Assembly (NCBI RefSeq): GCF_007004655.1
Contig: NZ_ML660106.1
Location: 1-64,000, forward strand
Origin: Exilibacterium tricleocarpae
GTDB taxonomy: Bacteria > Pseudomonadota > Gammaproteobacteria > Pseudomonadales > Cellvibrionaceae
Length of the DNA stretch: 64,000 nt
Reading direction: 5' to 3'
Part shown: in pieces, positions 30,361-40,733 of the stretch
Layout of the letters: each line of letters opens with the position of its first letter
How positions within the stretch are numbered: the stretch's first letter is position 1
Program-made: the position numbers and the translations under genes
Notes under the pieces: generated by a model
Told to the model about the DNA's origin: nothing
What the model saw: only the letters and a program-made list of their open reading frames with translations
Databases searched by the model: none

Positions 30361-32973
30361 ATGGAAGAGCACTACCACCCCGACCGGATCGAAACCGAGG
30401 CCCAGACCTACTGGGCGCAAAACCGTAGCTTCGAAGTCAGCGAAGACCCCGCGCGGGAAAAGTTCTACTGCCTGTCCATGTTCCCCTACCCCAGCGGGCG
30501 ACTGCATATGGGGCATGTGCGCAACTACACCATCTCCGACGTCATCGCCCGCTACCAGCGCATGCTGGGCAAAAACGTCCTGCACCCGATGGGCTGGGAC
30601 GCCTTCGGCCTGCCGGCGGAAAACGCCGCGATTCAAAACCGCACCGCCCCCGCCAAGTGGACCTACAGCAATATCGAGCATATGAAGTCCCAGCTCAAAT
30701 CACTGGGCTTCGGCTTTGACTGGCAGCGCGAACTGGCCACCTGCCAACCCGACTACTACCGCTGGGAACAATGGTTTTTTACCCGCCTCTACGAGAAGGG
30801 GCTGGTCTATAAAAAAATGGCCACCGTCAACTGGGACCCGGTGGACCAGACCGTGCTGGCCAACGAGCAGGTGATCGACGGCCGCGGCTGGCGCTCCGGC
30901 GCCCCGATCGAGCGCAAGGAAATTCCCCAGTGGTTTATCAAAATCACCGCCTACGCCGATGAACTGCTGACCAGCCTCGATGACCTGACCGAGTGGCCGG
31001 AGCAGGTTAAGACCATGCAGCGCAACTGGATCGGCAAGAGCCGGGGCATCAATATGCGCTTCGATCTGGCGCCCGGCAAACTCAGCGGGCAGATCGCTGA
31101 CATCGGCGCCTTCGAGGTGTACACCACCCGGCCCGATACCCTGATGGGCGTCACCTATGTCAGCCTGGCGGTGGAGCACCCGATCAGCCTCGCATTGAGC
31201 CGGGACAACCCGGCGCTGGCGGCGTTTATCGAATCCTGCAAAAAACAATCGCTGGCCGAAGCCGATATGGCCACCATGGAAAAGCGGGGCCTGGATACCG
31301 GCCTCAAAGCCATCCATCCCATCAGCGGCGCGGAGGTCCCCGTATGGGTAGCCAACTACGTGCTGATGGATTATGGCTCCGGGGCGGTGATGGCGGTGCC
31401 GGGACACGACCAGCGCGACTGGGAGTTTGCCCGGGCCCACGACTTACCCATTACCCAGGTCGTCGAGCCGGCCAGCGGCACAGCCTGGGATATCGACGCG
31501 GCGCCCTTTCTCGACAAGGGCCGCCTGATCAACTCCGGTGCCTTCGACGGCCTGGATTTCAGGGCCGCTTTCGAAGCGATCGCCAAGGCGCTGTCGGCGG
31601 CGGGCAAGGGCGAGATCACGACCAATTTTCGCCTGCGCGACTGGGGGGTATCCCGGCAAAGGTATTGGGGCGCGCCCATTCCCATGTTCAACCTGCCGGA
31701 CGGCGGCGAGATTCCGGTGCCGGCGGAAAAACTGCCCGTGCTGCTGCCGGAAGATGTCGAGATGGACGGGGTGCACTCACCGCTCAAACAGGACCCCGAC
31801 TGGCGCCGCTACGCGCTTGATGGGCAGGCGCTGGAGCGGGAGACCGACACCTTCGACACCTTTATGGAGTCGTCGTGGTACTACGCCCGATACACCTGCG
31901 CCAACTACGGCGAGGGCATGCTGGAACCGGGTGCGGCCAACTACTGGTTGCCTGTCGACCAATATGTAGGCGGTATTGAACACGCTATTTTACACCTGTT
32001 ATACGTGCGCTTTTTTCACAAACTGATGCGCGATGAGGGCCTGGTGGGCAGCGACGAGCCGATCAAGCGCCTGCTGTGCCAGGGCATGGTGCTGGCGGAG
32101 TCGTTTTTCACGGAGGACGAGCAGGGCAACAGGACCTGGTTCAGCCCGACTGAGGTCGACGTCGAACGCGATGACAAAGGTCGCGCCATCCGCGCCCGGC
32201 ACATCACTACCGGCACCGTGCTGCAGCTTGGCGGCGTCACCAAGATGTCGAAATCGAAAAACAACGGCATCGATCCCAAAACCGCAGTGGATCACTACGG
32301 CGCCGACACCGTGCGGTTGTTTGCCATGTTTGCCGCGCCGCCGGAGCAGACGCTGGAGTGGCACGACGCCGGAGTCGAGGGCGCCAGCCGCTTTTTGCGC
32401 AAGCTGTGGAAACTGGTGCACGCTCATCTCGCCGCCGGCGCGCCCGAGGCGCTGCAGGTGCACACGCTGAGCGGGGAACAAAAAGACTTGCGCCGCAAGA
32501 CCCACGCGACCATTGCCAAAGTCAGCGACGACTTCGACCGCCGGCAACATTTCAACACCGCCATCGCCGCGGTGATGGAGCTGCTCAACGAGGTGAGCCG
32601 CCACGCCGATCGCAACAGCGGTCAGGGGTTGGCGGTGGAACGCGAGGCCCTGCAGGCGGCGGTGCAATTACTGGCACCCATAGTGCCGCATATCTGCCAT
32701 CACCTGTGGTCGGCCCTGGGCAACCGCGACGCCGTTATCGACGCCCGCTGGCCCCAGGTCGATCACGCTGCGCTGGTACAAGCCAGTATTGCGATGGTGG
32801 TGCAGATCAACGGCAAGGTGCGGGCCAAAATAGAAGTCGCCGCCGATGCCGCCGAAGCCAGTATTATCGACCAGGCCAAACACAACCCGAATGTGCAAAA
32901 GTTTCTGGCCGGCAAAGAGATCAAGATGTGCAAAGTGGTGCCGGGCAAATTAGTCACCTTTGCAGTGAAGTAG
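30361..32973 (+). CDS. leuS: leucyl-tRNA synthetase
   Basis: 870 aa class I synthetase charging tRNA-Leu. Class signatures are [12 protein letters not shown] (HIGH-type) near residue 50 and TKMSKSKNN (KMSKS) near residue 630. The CP1 editing domain includes DTLMGVTYV and [14 protein letters not shown]. The C-terminal tRNA-binding domain ends [16 protein letters not shown]. The ATG at 30361 directly follows an A-rich stretch without a strong ribosome box. leuS-lptE-holA is a standard gammaproteobacterial order. Confidence 0.98.
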   Translation: MEEHYHPDRIETEAQTYWAQNRSFEVSEDPAREKFYCLSMFPYPSGRLHMGHVRNYTISDVIARYQRMLGKNVLHPMGWDAFGLPAENAAIQNRTAPAKWTYSNIEHMKSQLKSLGFGFDWQRELATCQPDYYRWEQWFFTRLYEKGLVYKKMATVNWDPVDQTVLANEQVIDGRGWRSGAPIERKEIPQWFIKITAYADELLTSLDDLTEWPEQVKTMQRNWIGKSRGINMRFDLAPGKLSGQIADIGAFEVYTTRPDTLMGVTYVSLAVEHPISLALSRDNPALAAFIESCKKQSLAEADMATMEKRGLDTGLKAIHPISGAEVPVWVANYVLMDYGSGAVMAVPGHDQRDWEFARAHDLPITQVVEPASGTAWDIDAAPFLDKGRLINSGAFDGLDFRAAFEAIAKALSAAGKGEITTNFRLRDWGVSRQRYWGAPIPMFNLPDGGEIPVPAEKLPVLLPEDVEMDGVHSPLKQDPDWRRYALDGQALERETDTFDTFMESSWYYARYTCANYGEGMLEPGAANYWLPVDQYVGGIEHAILHLLYVRFFHKLMRDEGLVGSDEPIKRLLCQGMVLAESFFTEDEQGNRTWFSPTEVDVERDDKGRAIRARHITTGTVLQLGGVTKMSKSKNNGIDPKTAVDHYGADTVRLFAMFAAPPEQTLEWHDAGVEGASRFLRKLWKLVHAHLAAGAPEALQVHTLSGEQKDLRRKTHATIAKVSDDFDRRQHFNTAIAAVMELLNEVSRHADRNSGQGLAVEREALQAAVQLLAPIVPHICHHLWSALGNRDAVIDARWPQVDHAALVQASIAMVVQINGKVRAKIEVAADAAEASIIDQAKHNPNVQKFLAGKEIKMCKVVPGKLVTFAVK

Positions 32974-33015
32974 CGTTGTTTTCTTTCGCTGAACCATGGT
33001 TGGAACACGGTTAAG

Positions 33016-33597
33016 ATGCAAGCCTTTAAACCCATTATGACAACGCTGTTGAAACCACTATTTGTCCTCCTGCTCAGCGCCGCCCTGGCCAGCGGCTGTG
33101 GCTGGCGCCTGCGCGGCTCGCTGGCGCTGCCGAGCGACCTGACCGCCGTCCACCTGAGCACCAGGGATACCCACGGTAACCTCGCCACCGATATGCGGCG
33201 CCTGTTGCAGTCCAACGATATTGATATCGTCAGCCGGGCGGCGGACAGCCAGTACAGCATCAGTATCGAGGCGGAACGGGATCGGCGCCGCACGGTTTCG
33301 GTAGGCAGCGACGCCCTGGCGGCAGAGTACGAACTGAGCATGGAGGCGGACTACCGCATTCTCAGAAGCGACGGCAGCGACGCCGTGACCCCCGCTACCG
33401 CAAGGGTAGTGCGCTCTTTTAACTTCGATGTCGATGATGTCACCGGCGGGGCCGAAGAGGAGCGCGTGATCCGCACGGAGATGCGGCGCGAACTGGCCCA
33501 GCAAATCATTCGCCGGCTGCTGTTTGCCGCCCAGTCAACCCCCGCCGCCGACAGCACGGCTCCCCAGGACGCGCCCTCGCAGCGGCCCGCCGGATAG
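33016..33597 (+). CDS. lptE: LPS assembly lipoprotein LptE
   Basis: 193 aa. Signal peptide with lipobox ALASGC (Cys near residue 28) and the conserved GWRLRGSL immediately after it, which is diagnostic for LptE. It plugs LptD in the outer membrane and helps insert LPS. The acidic/Pro-rich tail (about 175-193) is unconserved. An alternative start is the Met at codon 8. It lies 42 bp after leuS and 11 bp before holA. Confidence 0.92.
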   Translation: MQAFKPIMTTLLKPLFVLLLSAALASGCGWRLRGSLALPSDLTAVHLSTRDTHGNLATDMRRLLQSNDIDIVSRAADSQYSISIEAERDRRRTVSVGSDALAAEYELSMEADYRILRSDGSDAVTPATARVVRSFNFDVDDVTGGAEEERVIRTEMRRELAQQIIRRLLFAAQSTPAADSTAPQDAPSQRPAG

Positions 33598-33608
33598 CGG
33601 CGACCCCC

Positions 33609-34670
33609 ATGACAAAAGTGCGCGCCGACCAGCTCGACAAAGCTCTCGCCAAAGGGCTGAGCCCCATCTATATCGTCAGCGGCGACGAGCCCCTGTTGGT
33701 GCAGGAGGCCTGCGACACCATCCGCGCCGCCGCCAGGGCCGCCGGTTTTTGCGAACGGGAACTCTACCACAATGAACCCGGTTTCGACTGGGGGCAGGTT
33801 CTGTCCTCGGCCAATAGCCTGTCACTGTTTGCCGAGCGCAAACTGATAGAACTGCGCCTCGGCAATGGTAAGCCGGGCGACAAAGGCGCCAAAGCCCTGT
33901 TGGAATACGCCGCCGCACCCGCACCGGACACACTGCTGCTGCTGGCGGCACCGAAACTGGACGGCAGCACCCAGCGCAGCAAGTGGTTCAAGGGTCTGGA
34001 GCAAGCCGGCTGCTTCGTACAGATTTGGCCGGTCACGGCACAGCAACTGCCGCGCTGGATCGGCCAGCGCCTGCGCCGGGCCGGGCTCAAGGCCGACAGC
34101 CAGGCCCAGGAGGTGCTGGCATCGCGGGTGGAGGGCAATCTGCTCGCCGCCAGCCAGGAAATCGAAAAACTGAAACTGCTGGTCGAGGCAGACGGTTTTG
34201 TCACCGCAGAGATGATGTCGACGGTAGTGGCCGACAGCGCCCGCTACGATGTCTTCGGCCTGGTCGACAAAGCATTGCACGGCGATGCCCGCGGCGCCGT
34301 CAAAAACCTGCACGGGCTGCGGGGTGAAGGCACCGACGCCACCGTGGTGTTATGGGCGCTGGCGCGGGAAATTCGCACCTTGTCGCAGGTGGCCTACGCC
34401 TGCGAACAGGGGCAGAATTTTGACTGGGCGGCGAAAAACGCCGGCGTTTGGGACAAGCGCAAGCCGCTGATAAAAACAGCCTTGCGCCGCTTGAAGTCAC
34501 CGCTGCTGCAAGTGTTGCTGCGCAAAGCCAACGCCATCGACAAGGCGATCAAAGGCATGCACAACGCCGACCCCTGGGGCGAACTGCTGGATTTGACCCT
34601 GAATCTGGCGGGCACGGTGAGCCTGCACCCGCGGGTACAAAAGCTGGCGTTGACCCGAGCTTACAGTTGA
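33609..34670 (+). CDS. holA: DNA polymerase III subunit delta
   Basis: 353 aa clamp-loader subunit. It starts MTKVRADQLDKALAKGLSPIYIVSGDEPLL, the usual delta N-terminus, followed by the AAA+-like fold without Walker motifs and a C-terminal collar domain (HNADPWGELLDLTLNLAG). It opens the beta clamp during replication. ATG follows a weak box 7 nt after the lptE stop context. Transcription from leuS runs through it and meets the convergent toxin module at 34704. Confidence 0.95.
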   Translation: MTKVRADQLDKALAKGLSPIYIVSGDEPLLVQEACDTIRAAARAAGFCERELYHNEPGFDWGQVLSSANSLSLFAERKLIELRLGNGKPGDKGAKALLEYAAAPAPDTLLLLAAPKLDGSTQRSKWFKGLEQAGCFVQIWPVTAQQLPRWIGQRLRRAGLKADSQAQEVLASRVEGNLLAASQEIEKLKLLVEADGFVTAEMMSTVVADSARYDVFGLVDKALHGDARGAVKNLHGLRGEGTDATVVLWALAREIRTLSQVAYACEQGQNFDWAAKNAGVWDKRKPLIKTALRRLKSPLLQVLLRKANAIDKAIKGMHNADPWGELLDLTLNLAGTVSLHPRVQKLALTRAYS

Positions 34671-34703
34671 GCACCGGCGGTGACCGGGAAATCGTTGGCA
34701 CCC

Positions 34704-35108
34704 TCAGCCGCCACAGGCCGGAACAGTGACGACCACCTTCCCCTGATCTGCCTGTTCGACGATATGCGACTTTAGAAGCTCACCCGCCAGTTGCCAGCCC
34801 GTGGTGTCGCCGCAGGTGCCGTCCAGCACGAAGCGGCCTGTGAGGATATCCTCGTAGGCATCCAGCCGGATGCGCCAGTTTTGAGCGGCACCGGGCGATA
34901 GTCGCACGCCCTCGAGGAAAAAGGTCGCCTTGGCGTCTGGTGCACTGGAGAACGCTGTTAAATCGATCCGGTCCGGCGAGGCGTTTTTCAGTTCCACGAT
35001 CCGCGGATAGGCGATCTCAGCTTGCCGGCCTCCATCGAAATCGCATGCCGATACGGCGAGGACGAAAACGACGGCCAACAGTGCCGGGGACCACAGTGAC
35101 CTAGGCAT
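34704..35108 (-). CDS. putative immunity lipoprotein
   Basis: 134 aa. Signal peptide with lipobox LAVSAC, so it is a lipoprotein facing the periplasm. The mature part is beta-rich (IVELKNASPDRIDLTAF; DILTGRFVLDGTCGDTTG) with cysteines in the second half. The start (35108) overlaps the stop of the metallopeptidase gene (35101) by 8 bp. A small periplasmic lipoprotein translationally coupled to a putative peptidase toxin is the usual arrangement for immunity. No family was recognised. Confidence 0.6.
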   Translation of the reverse strand: MPRSLWSPALLAVVFVLAVSACDFDGGRQAEIAYPRIVELKNASPDRIDLTAFSSAPDAKATFFLEGVRLSPGAAQNWRIRLDAYEDILTGRFVLDGTCGDTTGWQLAGELLKSHIVEQADQGKVVVTVPACGG

Positions 35109-36264
35109 TGAAGCGCACTCGTGCCAGCCAAATAAGGGACTTGACGTCTTGTTCCGAAGCGCTGAGCCGGGAGAAAAAGCCGGGCGGCCTGGGGCCGTGG
35201 TAGTACTTCATTAGGTCAATCTCACCACTACCGGGGTAGGAAACACCGCCGGCGTTCAAAGGCCTGGGTTCCTGGGTCACCACAGTGGACGAGCCGCGGT
35301 GGCCATAAGAGTATGCGTCGCCGCCGTAGGCGCTCAGGATCTCGTGCCCGATTTCGTGAGCCGCCGTCTCTGAGAACTCCTGGTCGGCAGCGGCGGGCAT
35401 GATGTAGGCCCAGCCATTGCCGTACTTGATCCATCCGACGTTGTAAACCACCTGCTCCGGCACCAGGTTACCAAAAAGGGAATAGAACCCGCGAACACTG
35501 CCGGGGTTACTCGAACGCGCCCAGGCGCCATTGGTGTTGTAGCGGACATCAATGTCGTCCATTGCGTCACGAGTCGCAAAGACCGGATCGACCTGCACCC
35601 TGTAGGAGGCACCGCCGACCACAATACGCCGGCTCCAATATCGTTTCAGGCCCAGTTGTAAGAGTCCTTTCAGCGCCTGCAGACTTCGCGTGCGGATATG
35701 TTTCTGGCGCCTGACATCGTTGGCCGGAATCCCACGGTAGCGCGGCATGGCCTGGACACCCCGCGGCGGCAGCCCGCCGGCCCCGCTTTGACCGCCATCC
35801 TTGACATTGATGCGCAACTCGACGAAGACCGCCTTCCTCGTCCTGTCAATCCTTATGTCGATCCAATCCTGTTCGGCGCACTCGTTACTGAACCGCAGCG
35901 TTTTTTTCTTACTTACCCCTCCACCCGTGGCCAGGAACTCGAGGGAAAGGCTCGGCTCTTTGAGAATCCGGGTATCGAGGACCCCGTTGGTACCGAAGCC
36001 GTCCCACTGCCACTGGTGCCGCCCGACCGCACGCAGGGGCGCGGGCAGTTGCTCCTGACGGACCAGCCCTGAGCCTGCCATGATCGTTGCAACCAGCGTG
36101 TCAACACCACTGTTTCGGATATCGATTTCGAACCCCACGCCGTCGCTATTACCGGTCGTTGCGGATCGAAGCTCTCGATAGTCGGGCACACTGAACGGTG
36201 TCAGGATATCTCCGTCCGTATTTCCCGTGAAGGTGACGTCCAGGTCGAACGCCGAGCTGTTCAT
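35101..36264 (-). CDS. putative zinc-metallopeptidase effector
   Basis: 387 aa from ATG 36264 (a longer frame from 36378 is unlikely). No signal peptide. Residues 1-125 look Ig-like with a GRHQWQWDGFGTNGVLDTR motif seen in T6SS-associated effectors. Residues 126-200 are charged (WIDIRIDRTRKAVFVELRIN). Residues 215-387 are catalytic: HEIGH at 303-307 supplies two zinc His and the Glu; YNTNGAWARSSNP and SYPGSGEIDLMKYY are conserved-looking blocks, the latter with a possible third ligand. I associate the block order with VgrG/Rhs-linked metallopeptidase toxins from memory. No vgrG, hcp or PAAR gene is in the window, so delivery is unknown. Isolated among core genes (holA before, GGDEF-EAL after), with a coupled putative immunity lipoprotein. 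Confidence 0.7.
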   Translation of the reverse strand: MNSSAFDLDVTFTGNTDGDILTPFSVPDYRELRSATTGNSDGVGFEIDIRNSGVDTLVATIMAGSGLVRQEQLPAPLRAVGRHQWQWDGFGTNGVLDTRILKEPSLSLEFLATGGGVSKKKTLRFSNECAEQDWIDIRIDRTRKAVFVELRINVKDGGQSGAGGLPPRGVQAMPRYRGIPANDVRRQKHIRTRSLQALKGLLQLGLKRYWSRRIVVGGASYRVQVDPVFATRDAMDDIDVRYNTNGAWARSSNPGSVRGFYSLFGNLVPEQVVYNVGWIKYGNGWAYIMPAAADQEFSETAAHEIGHEILSAYGGDAYSYGHRGSSTVVTQEPRPLNAGGVSYPGSGEIDLMKYYHGPRPPGFFSRLSASEQDVKSLIWLARVRFNA

Positions 36265-36631
36265 TTTGCAATACCTGTTTAGGTTGAACAGGCAGCTTAG
36301 CGCCGGCCAGCATAGGCCGTCAATGCCATCCATCAGTGCAAGTGCTGCCCCGGCACGCCGACACATACTTGGGAGCAAGGAGGATTTACGCCGGAAATTT
36401 GTGCTTAAAAACTTGCTTCCTGTTGCCTACTCGCCAGCCGCCTCTTTTTAACACCTCTTAGCAAAAACAGGAGTCACTTACTGTGAAGTTGCGGGTATTC
36501 GTGCCACATTCAGGCCAGTGCATCGACCACTGACCAGAAAGTGTTTTCACTCATGTGGCACTTAAATCTCGATGGGGGAATAGCCCCGCGAGATCGGCTC
36601 AGTTAAGGACACATCAAACGGCCAGGCGCCC
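36265..36631. other. intergenic region upstream of the metallopeptidase gene
   Basis: 367 bp with no supported gene. The effector frame stays open upstream to 36378, but this part lacks family-like sequence. An AT-rich stretch at 36440-36560 may contain the promoter; no clear -35/-10 pair was identified. The GGDEF-EAL gene on the same strand ends at 36632. Confidence 0.4.
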
Positions 36632-38920
36632 TTACGCCGGCAACTCCAACTTGACAACATTATTGTTAATGGAAAATGTCCCGCCCTTGAAAAAAGACTC
36701 GAGGCGGCCGGCGGGCATCGGCTGCGCGTAGAGAAAGCCCTGTGCCTGGTCGCAACCCTGGCGCCGCAGCCACTCGGCCTGGTTGGTGTCCTCAACGCCT
36801 TCCGCCACCACATTGAGCATCATATTGTGAGCCAGACCGATGATAGAACGGGCAATGGAAGCGTCGTTCTGGTCGGTGTAAATGTCGCTGATAAAACTGC
36901 GATCGATTTTTAATTTCTGGATCGGAAAACGCTTTAGATAGGCCAGCGACGAGTAGCCGGTGCCGAAGTCGTCGATCGCCAGCGACAGACCCATTTGATT
37001 CAACAGATTCAGCATATTGATGGTTTCCCCGGCGTGCTCCATCGCCGAACTCTCGGTGATCTCCAACTCCAGGTACTTGGCCGGCAGCTCGGTCTCGGTG
37101 AGAATGTCGGCGATACGTTCGGCAAAACGCTGTTGCCGGAACTGGCGCGCCGACAGGTTTACCGCCACCTTGCCGACATATTTGCCCGCCTGCAGCCAGG
37201 TTTTTTGCTGCTGGCAGGCGGCACGCAACACCCACTCACCGAGCGGCACGATCAGGCCGGTCTCCTCGGCGAGGGAAATAAAGTTGATGGGACCGATCAA
37301 CCCCCGCTCCGGGTGCTGCCAGCGCACCAGGGCCTCCACCCCCATCAGACTGCCGGTTTGCAGATCGATCTGCGGCTGGTAGTACATGCTGAGCTGATCC
37401 TGCTCGATGGCGCGGCGCAGATCATTTTCCAACAGCAGGTAATTCACCGCGGTGGCATTCATGCCCCGGGTATAGAACTGGTAATTGTTCTTGCCCGCCT
37501 CCTTGGCCTTGTACATGGCAATATCGGCGTGCTTCAACAGCTCATCGGTATTGTCGCCGTCCTGCGGATAGACGCTGATGCCGATGCTCACCGTGGTGGT
37601 GATTTCATGCCCGTGAATACTGACCGGCCGCGCCAGGGTGGCCAACAGCTTATTGGCGATAAAGGTGACATCGTCGCGGTCGTGGATGCCCTCCAGCACC
37701 ACCACGAATTCGTCGCCCCCGAGGCGGGCGACGGTGTCCATATCACGAATGCCCTCGTGCAGCCGCTGGGACACCGCCTTCAGCAACAAATCGCCGGCAT
37801 CGTGTCCGAGGCTGTCGTTAATGTTTTTAAACCGATCCAGGTCCAGCAACATCAGCACCAGCTTGCTGTCGTTGCGCTGGGCCCGGGCCAGACCCTGGCT
37901 GATACGGTCGTAGAACAGCGTGCGGTTCGGCAACCCGGTCAGCGCATCGTGAAAGGCGAGGTAATTGAGGCGCGACTGCTGTTCGCGCAAAGCATCCTCA
38001 GCCGCTTTGCGCTCGGTGATATCGGTGCAGATGGTGCAGACGCCGAACACCTTGTCCTGCCGGTCACGCAGCGGGAACTTCAGCATTAAATACGTGTGGT
38101 AAGTGCCGTCTTTATGCTGCACGGTGAATTCAGACTCGGTGCCCTGGGACGCTTCCTCTAACACCGCGCTGTCGTTCTCCCACAGGATCTCGGCCACTTC
38201 GGGGGGATAGACGTCGTGCACGGTTTTGCCGACATAGCCCTCCTCCCCCACATTCAACAGTTGCTTGTAGTGCTCGCTGGCCAGGACGACGTTGCCGTCC
38301 AGGTCTTTCACCGATATCAGCGCCGGTGAGTGGAACAGGATGGCATTGAGGTAGGTCTCGCTGGCCCACAGCGCCTGCTCGGCCAGGCGGAATTTTTCGC
38401 CCTGCTCTTCATTGCGCCACAGCTCTATGATCTGCCGCACCAGCAGCGCGCTGAACACCCACACCGATTCCAGTTCCTGCACGGCCTGACTCAGTGAGAC
38501 CGGGCCGGTTTCCGATTCCATATGGAAAACCGCCACCACCCGCCCGTTTTCGACAATCGGGTGCAGGTATAACGCTTTAGTGCCGAGTTGGTACTCGTGG
38601 TGTTTTAAAGGGTGAGGACTCGAAAGATCGAGACACTGGGGGGCGGCGGTGGCAAAACAATGCCTGATCAGGTCTACCGGCAAACGGCTGACTTTTTCAA
38701 TCTCGGTGTCCAGGGCCACGATGTTTTGCGGGTTGCGGTAACTGCCGACCGCCTCGACATACAACTGCCGATCCCGCTCGATCACCAGCACCACGCGGCT
38801 GAACGACGGTTTGGTCACCACCAGTCGCACCAGGCGTTCGGCAATCTGTCTGTGATTTAAGTCGGTAAAGAGCCGCTGGTACTTCCTGATTAGCTCTACC
38901 GCGCCGTTTTTATTCTGCAT
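36632..38920 (-). CDS. GAF-like/PAS/GGDEF/EAL cyclic-di-GMP enzyme
   Basis: 762 aa. A GAF-like N-terminus (1-170), a PAS domain (190-305, ILFHSPALISVKDLDGN) with TDITERK linker, a GGDEF domain (GGDEF at 401-405, inhibitory RDMD site at 392-395) and an EAL domain (VEAL at 528-531, ELEITES near 618, DDFGTG at 650-655, KID at 671, AEGVE at 706-710). All catalytic signatures of both activities are present, so it could make or break c-di-GMP; many tandem proteins act as phosphodiesterases. No membrane segment: a cytosolic sensor, ligand unknown. Confidence 0.93.
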   Translation of the reverse strand: MQNKNGAVELIRKYQRLFTDLNHRQIAERLVRLVVTKPSFSRVVLVIERDRQLYVEAVGSYRNPQNIVALDTEIEKVSRLPVDLIRHCFATAAPQCLDLSSPHPLKHHEYQLGTKALYLHPIVENGRVVAVFHMESETGPVSLSQAVQELESVWVFSALLVRQIIELWRNEEQGEKFRLAEQALWASETYLNAILFHSPALISVKDLDGNVVLASEHYKQLLNVGEEGYVGKTVHDVYPPEVAEILWENDSAVLEEASQGTESEFTVQHKDGTYHTYLMLKFPLRDRQDKVFGVCTICTDITERKAAEDALREQQSRLNYLAFHDALTGLPNRTLFYDRISQGLARAQRNDSKLVLMLLDLDRFKNINDSLGHDAGDLLLKAVSQRLHEGIRDMDTVARLGGDEFVVVLEGIHDRDDVTFIANKLLATLARPVSIHGHEITTTVSIGISVYPQDGDNTDELLKHADIAMYKAKEAGKNNYQFYTRGMNATAVNYLLLENDLRRAIEQDQLSMYYQPQIDLQTGSLMGVEALVRWQHPERGLIGPINFISLAEETGLIVPLGEWVLRAACQQQKTWLQAGKYVGKVAVNLSARQFRQQRFAERIADILTETELPAKYLELEITESSAMEHAGETINMLNLLNQMGLSLAIDDFGTGYSSLAYLKRFPIQKLKIDRSFISDIYTDQNDASIARSIIGLAHNMMLNVVAEGVEDTNQAEWLRRQGCDQAQGFLYAQPMPAGRLESFFKGGTFSINNNVVKLELPA

Positions 38921-39107
38921 GCTAGTCCGGGATAAGTGTTTTGGCGTAGGGCCGGTTCACACTAGTTCAGTTCAAAATGCCAGCAGCCAGTAAGATCGGC
39001 AGATATTACCAGAGTGTATAAATAACACACAACCACCTAAGTTAAAGTAATACATTTATTACCTCGACTCTAAAGTCGATTGTACTCACAGGCGCCGGCA
39101 GGCTCCC

Positions 39108-40592
39108 TCAGCCCACCACTTGCCAACATATCAAAGCCACCAGACCGGCGGCGATGAAATTCAGTCCCAGACCCTCGCGCGCCATACGCTTTACGGCAAA
39201 TCGCCCGCTGCTGAACACTATGGCATTAGGCGCCGTGGCCACCGGTAACATAAACGCGCAACTGGCACTCAGGGCCGCCGGCACCATCAGGAGTACCGGC
39301 TCCATACCGGCGCCCAGGGCCGCCGCCGCCAGTATCGGCATCAATAACGTGGTGGTGGCGGTATTGCTGGTGATCTCGGTCAGGAACATCACCCCCAGGC
39401 AGATGGTTAGTATCACCAGCAACAGCGGCAGCGTCGTCAGGCCACCCAGCGCCTCGCCGAGGGACTGGCTGATACCGGTCGCCACGAACGCTTTGGCGAT
39501 GGCGATACCACCGGCAAACAACAACAGCACGCCCCAGTGGATGGTGCTGGCCGTCTCCCAATCCAGCAGCCGGCCGCCGCGCCCGTCGGGAGCGGCAAAC
39601 AGCACCAGGGCCGCGGCCATGGCCACCGCGGCGTAGTTGGCCTGGGGCAGGCCCAGCCAGGCGGTCCAGCCGCCGAACGGTTCCCGCAGCGTCATCCACG
39701 CCAGCGCCGTCAACGCGAAGACCACCAGCACCCGCCGCTCGGCCGGTTGCCAGCGCCCCACCACCGGCAGCTCGATGGGTTCACAATCGCCGAGCCCGCG
39801 GGTCAACCACAGGGCCGCGGCCGGCAACAGCAGGATCACCACCGGCATGGCCCAGCCCATCCACTGCATAAAGCCGATTTCCACCCCGGTATTTTCCGTA
39901 TAGACATTCATCATAATGACATTCGGCGGCGTACCGATCGGCGTGCCCAGGCCGCCGATACTGGCGGCGTAGGCGATACCGAGCAGCAGCGGTACCGCCA
40001 GACGCTGGTCGCGGGTCTTCTCCAGTACCGCCAGCGCCACCGGCAGCAGCATCAGGGTGGTAGCGGTGTTGGAAATCCACATGGACAACACGGCAGCGGC
40101 CCCCATAAAACCCATGACCAGGTTGCGGCTGTTACTGCCGCCGAATAGATTGACCATCCCGATGGCCAGACGGCGGTGGGCGCCGCTCTTCTCCATCGCC
40201 TTGGACAGTATGGCCCCCGCCATCAGCAGCAGAATCAGCGGATTGCCGTAGGCCTGGGCGATCTGCTCGCCATCGAGGACGCCGAGCAGCGGAAACAACC
40301 CCAGGGGAATCATGGCGGTGGCCGGAATCGGCACCGGCTCCAGCATCCACCAGACCGCACACCAGAGGGTCATGCCCCCGGCGAGACAGGCCTCGCGCTG
40401 CCAGCCGTACTGATCCATCGCCAGCGCCAGCAAAGCCCCGGATACCGGCCCGACCCAGAGCGCTATGGCTCTTATCCTGTCAGGGCGATGATCGTTAATG
40501 TCGTTATTATCGTGGTCGTTGGAATTATCGGGCTTATCGTTTTTAGACTTATCGTTTTTAGACTTATCGTTTTTAGACATAGGCTCAGTCAT
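39108..40592 (-). CDS. SLC13/DASS family anion:sodium symporter
   Basis: 494 aa from ATG 40592. Eleven or so hydrophobic segments and the DASS signatures SNTATTLMLLPVALA, GTPIGTPPNVIMMNVY and TEITSNTATTTLLMP (the two SNT substrate/sodium sites). Substrates are di- or tricarboxylates or sulfate. The N-terminus is a low-complexity Asn/Asp/Lys stretch produced by three exact 15-bp repeats. An in-frame GTG at 40673, preceded by GAGAG, would add a 27-residue hydrophobic leader, so the start is uncertain. Divergent from the phosphodiesterase gene at 40734. Confidence 0.88.
   Translation of the reverse strand: MTEPMSKNDKSKNDKSKNDKPDNSNDHDNNDINDHRPDRIRAIALWVGPVSGALLALAMDQYGWQREACLAGGMTLWCAVWWMLEPVPIPATAMIPLGLFPLLGVLDGEQIAQAYGNPLILLLMAGAILSKAMEKSGAHRRLAIGMVNLFGGSNSRNLVMGFMGAAAVLSMWISNTATTLMLLPVALAVLEKTRDQRLAVPLLLGIAYAASIGGLGTPIGTPPNVIMMNVYTENTGVEIGFMQWMGWAMPVVILLLPAAALWLTRGLGDCEPIELPVVGRWQPAERRVLVVFALTALAWMTLREPFGGWTAWLGLPQANYAAVAMAAALVLFAAPDGRGGRLLDWETASTIHWGVLLLFAGGIAIAKAFVATGISQSLGEALGGLTTLPLLLVILTICLGVMFLTEITSNTATTTLLMPILAAAALGAGMEPVLLMVPAALSASCAFMLPVATAPNAIVFSSGRFAVKRMAREGLGLNFIAAGLVALICWQVVG
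40533..40577. repeat. three 15-bp tandem repeats within the DASS gene N-terminus
   Basis: Unit CTTATCGTTTTTAGA occurs three times back to back, encoding SKNDK on the minus strand. More degenerate TCGTT units extend towards 40480. The copy number is in frame, so changes would only alter a polar tail before the first membrane helix. Confidence 0.85.
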
Positions 40593-40733
40593 GGGTACGG
40601 CGTCAGTGCGGCGGCTCAGCGCTGCCGGTGAATAAACAGCGCCTAATATAACCAAGCCTGCGAGAATGTACACCGTGGCCCGCTCTCATCTACACTGCAG
40701 ACTGATACTCAAAATACCCAACGGGAAGCACCC

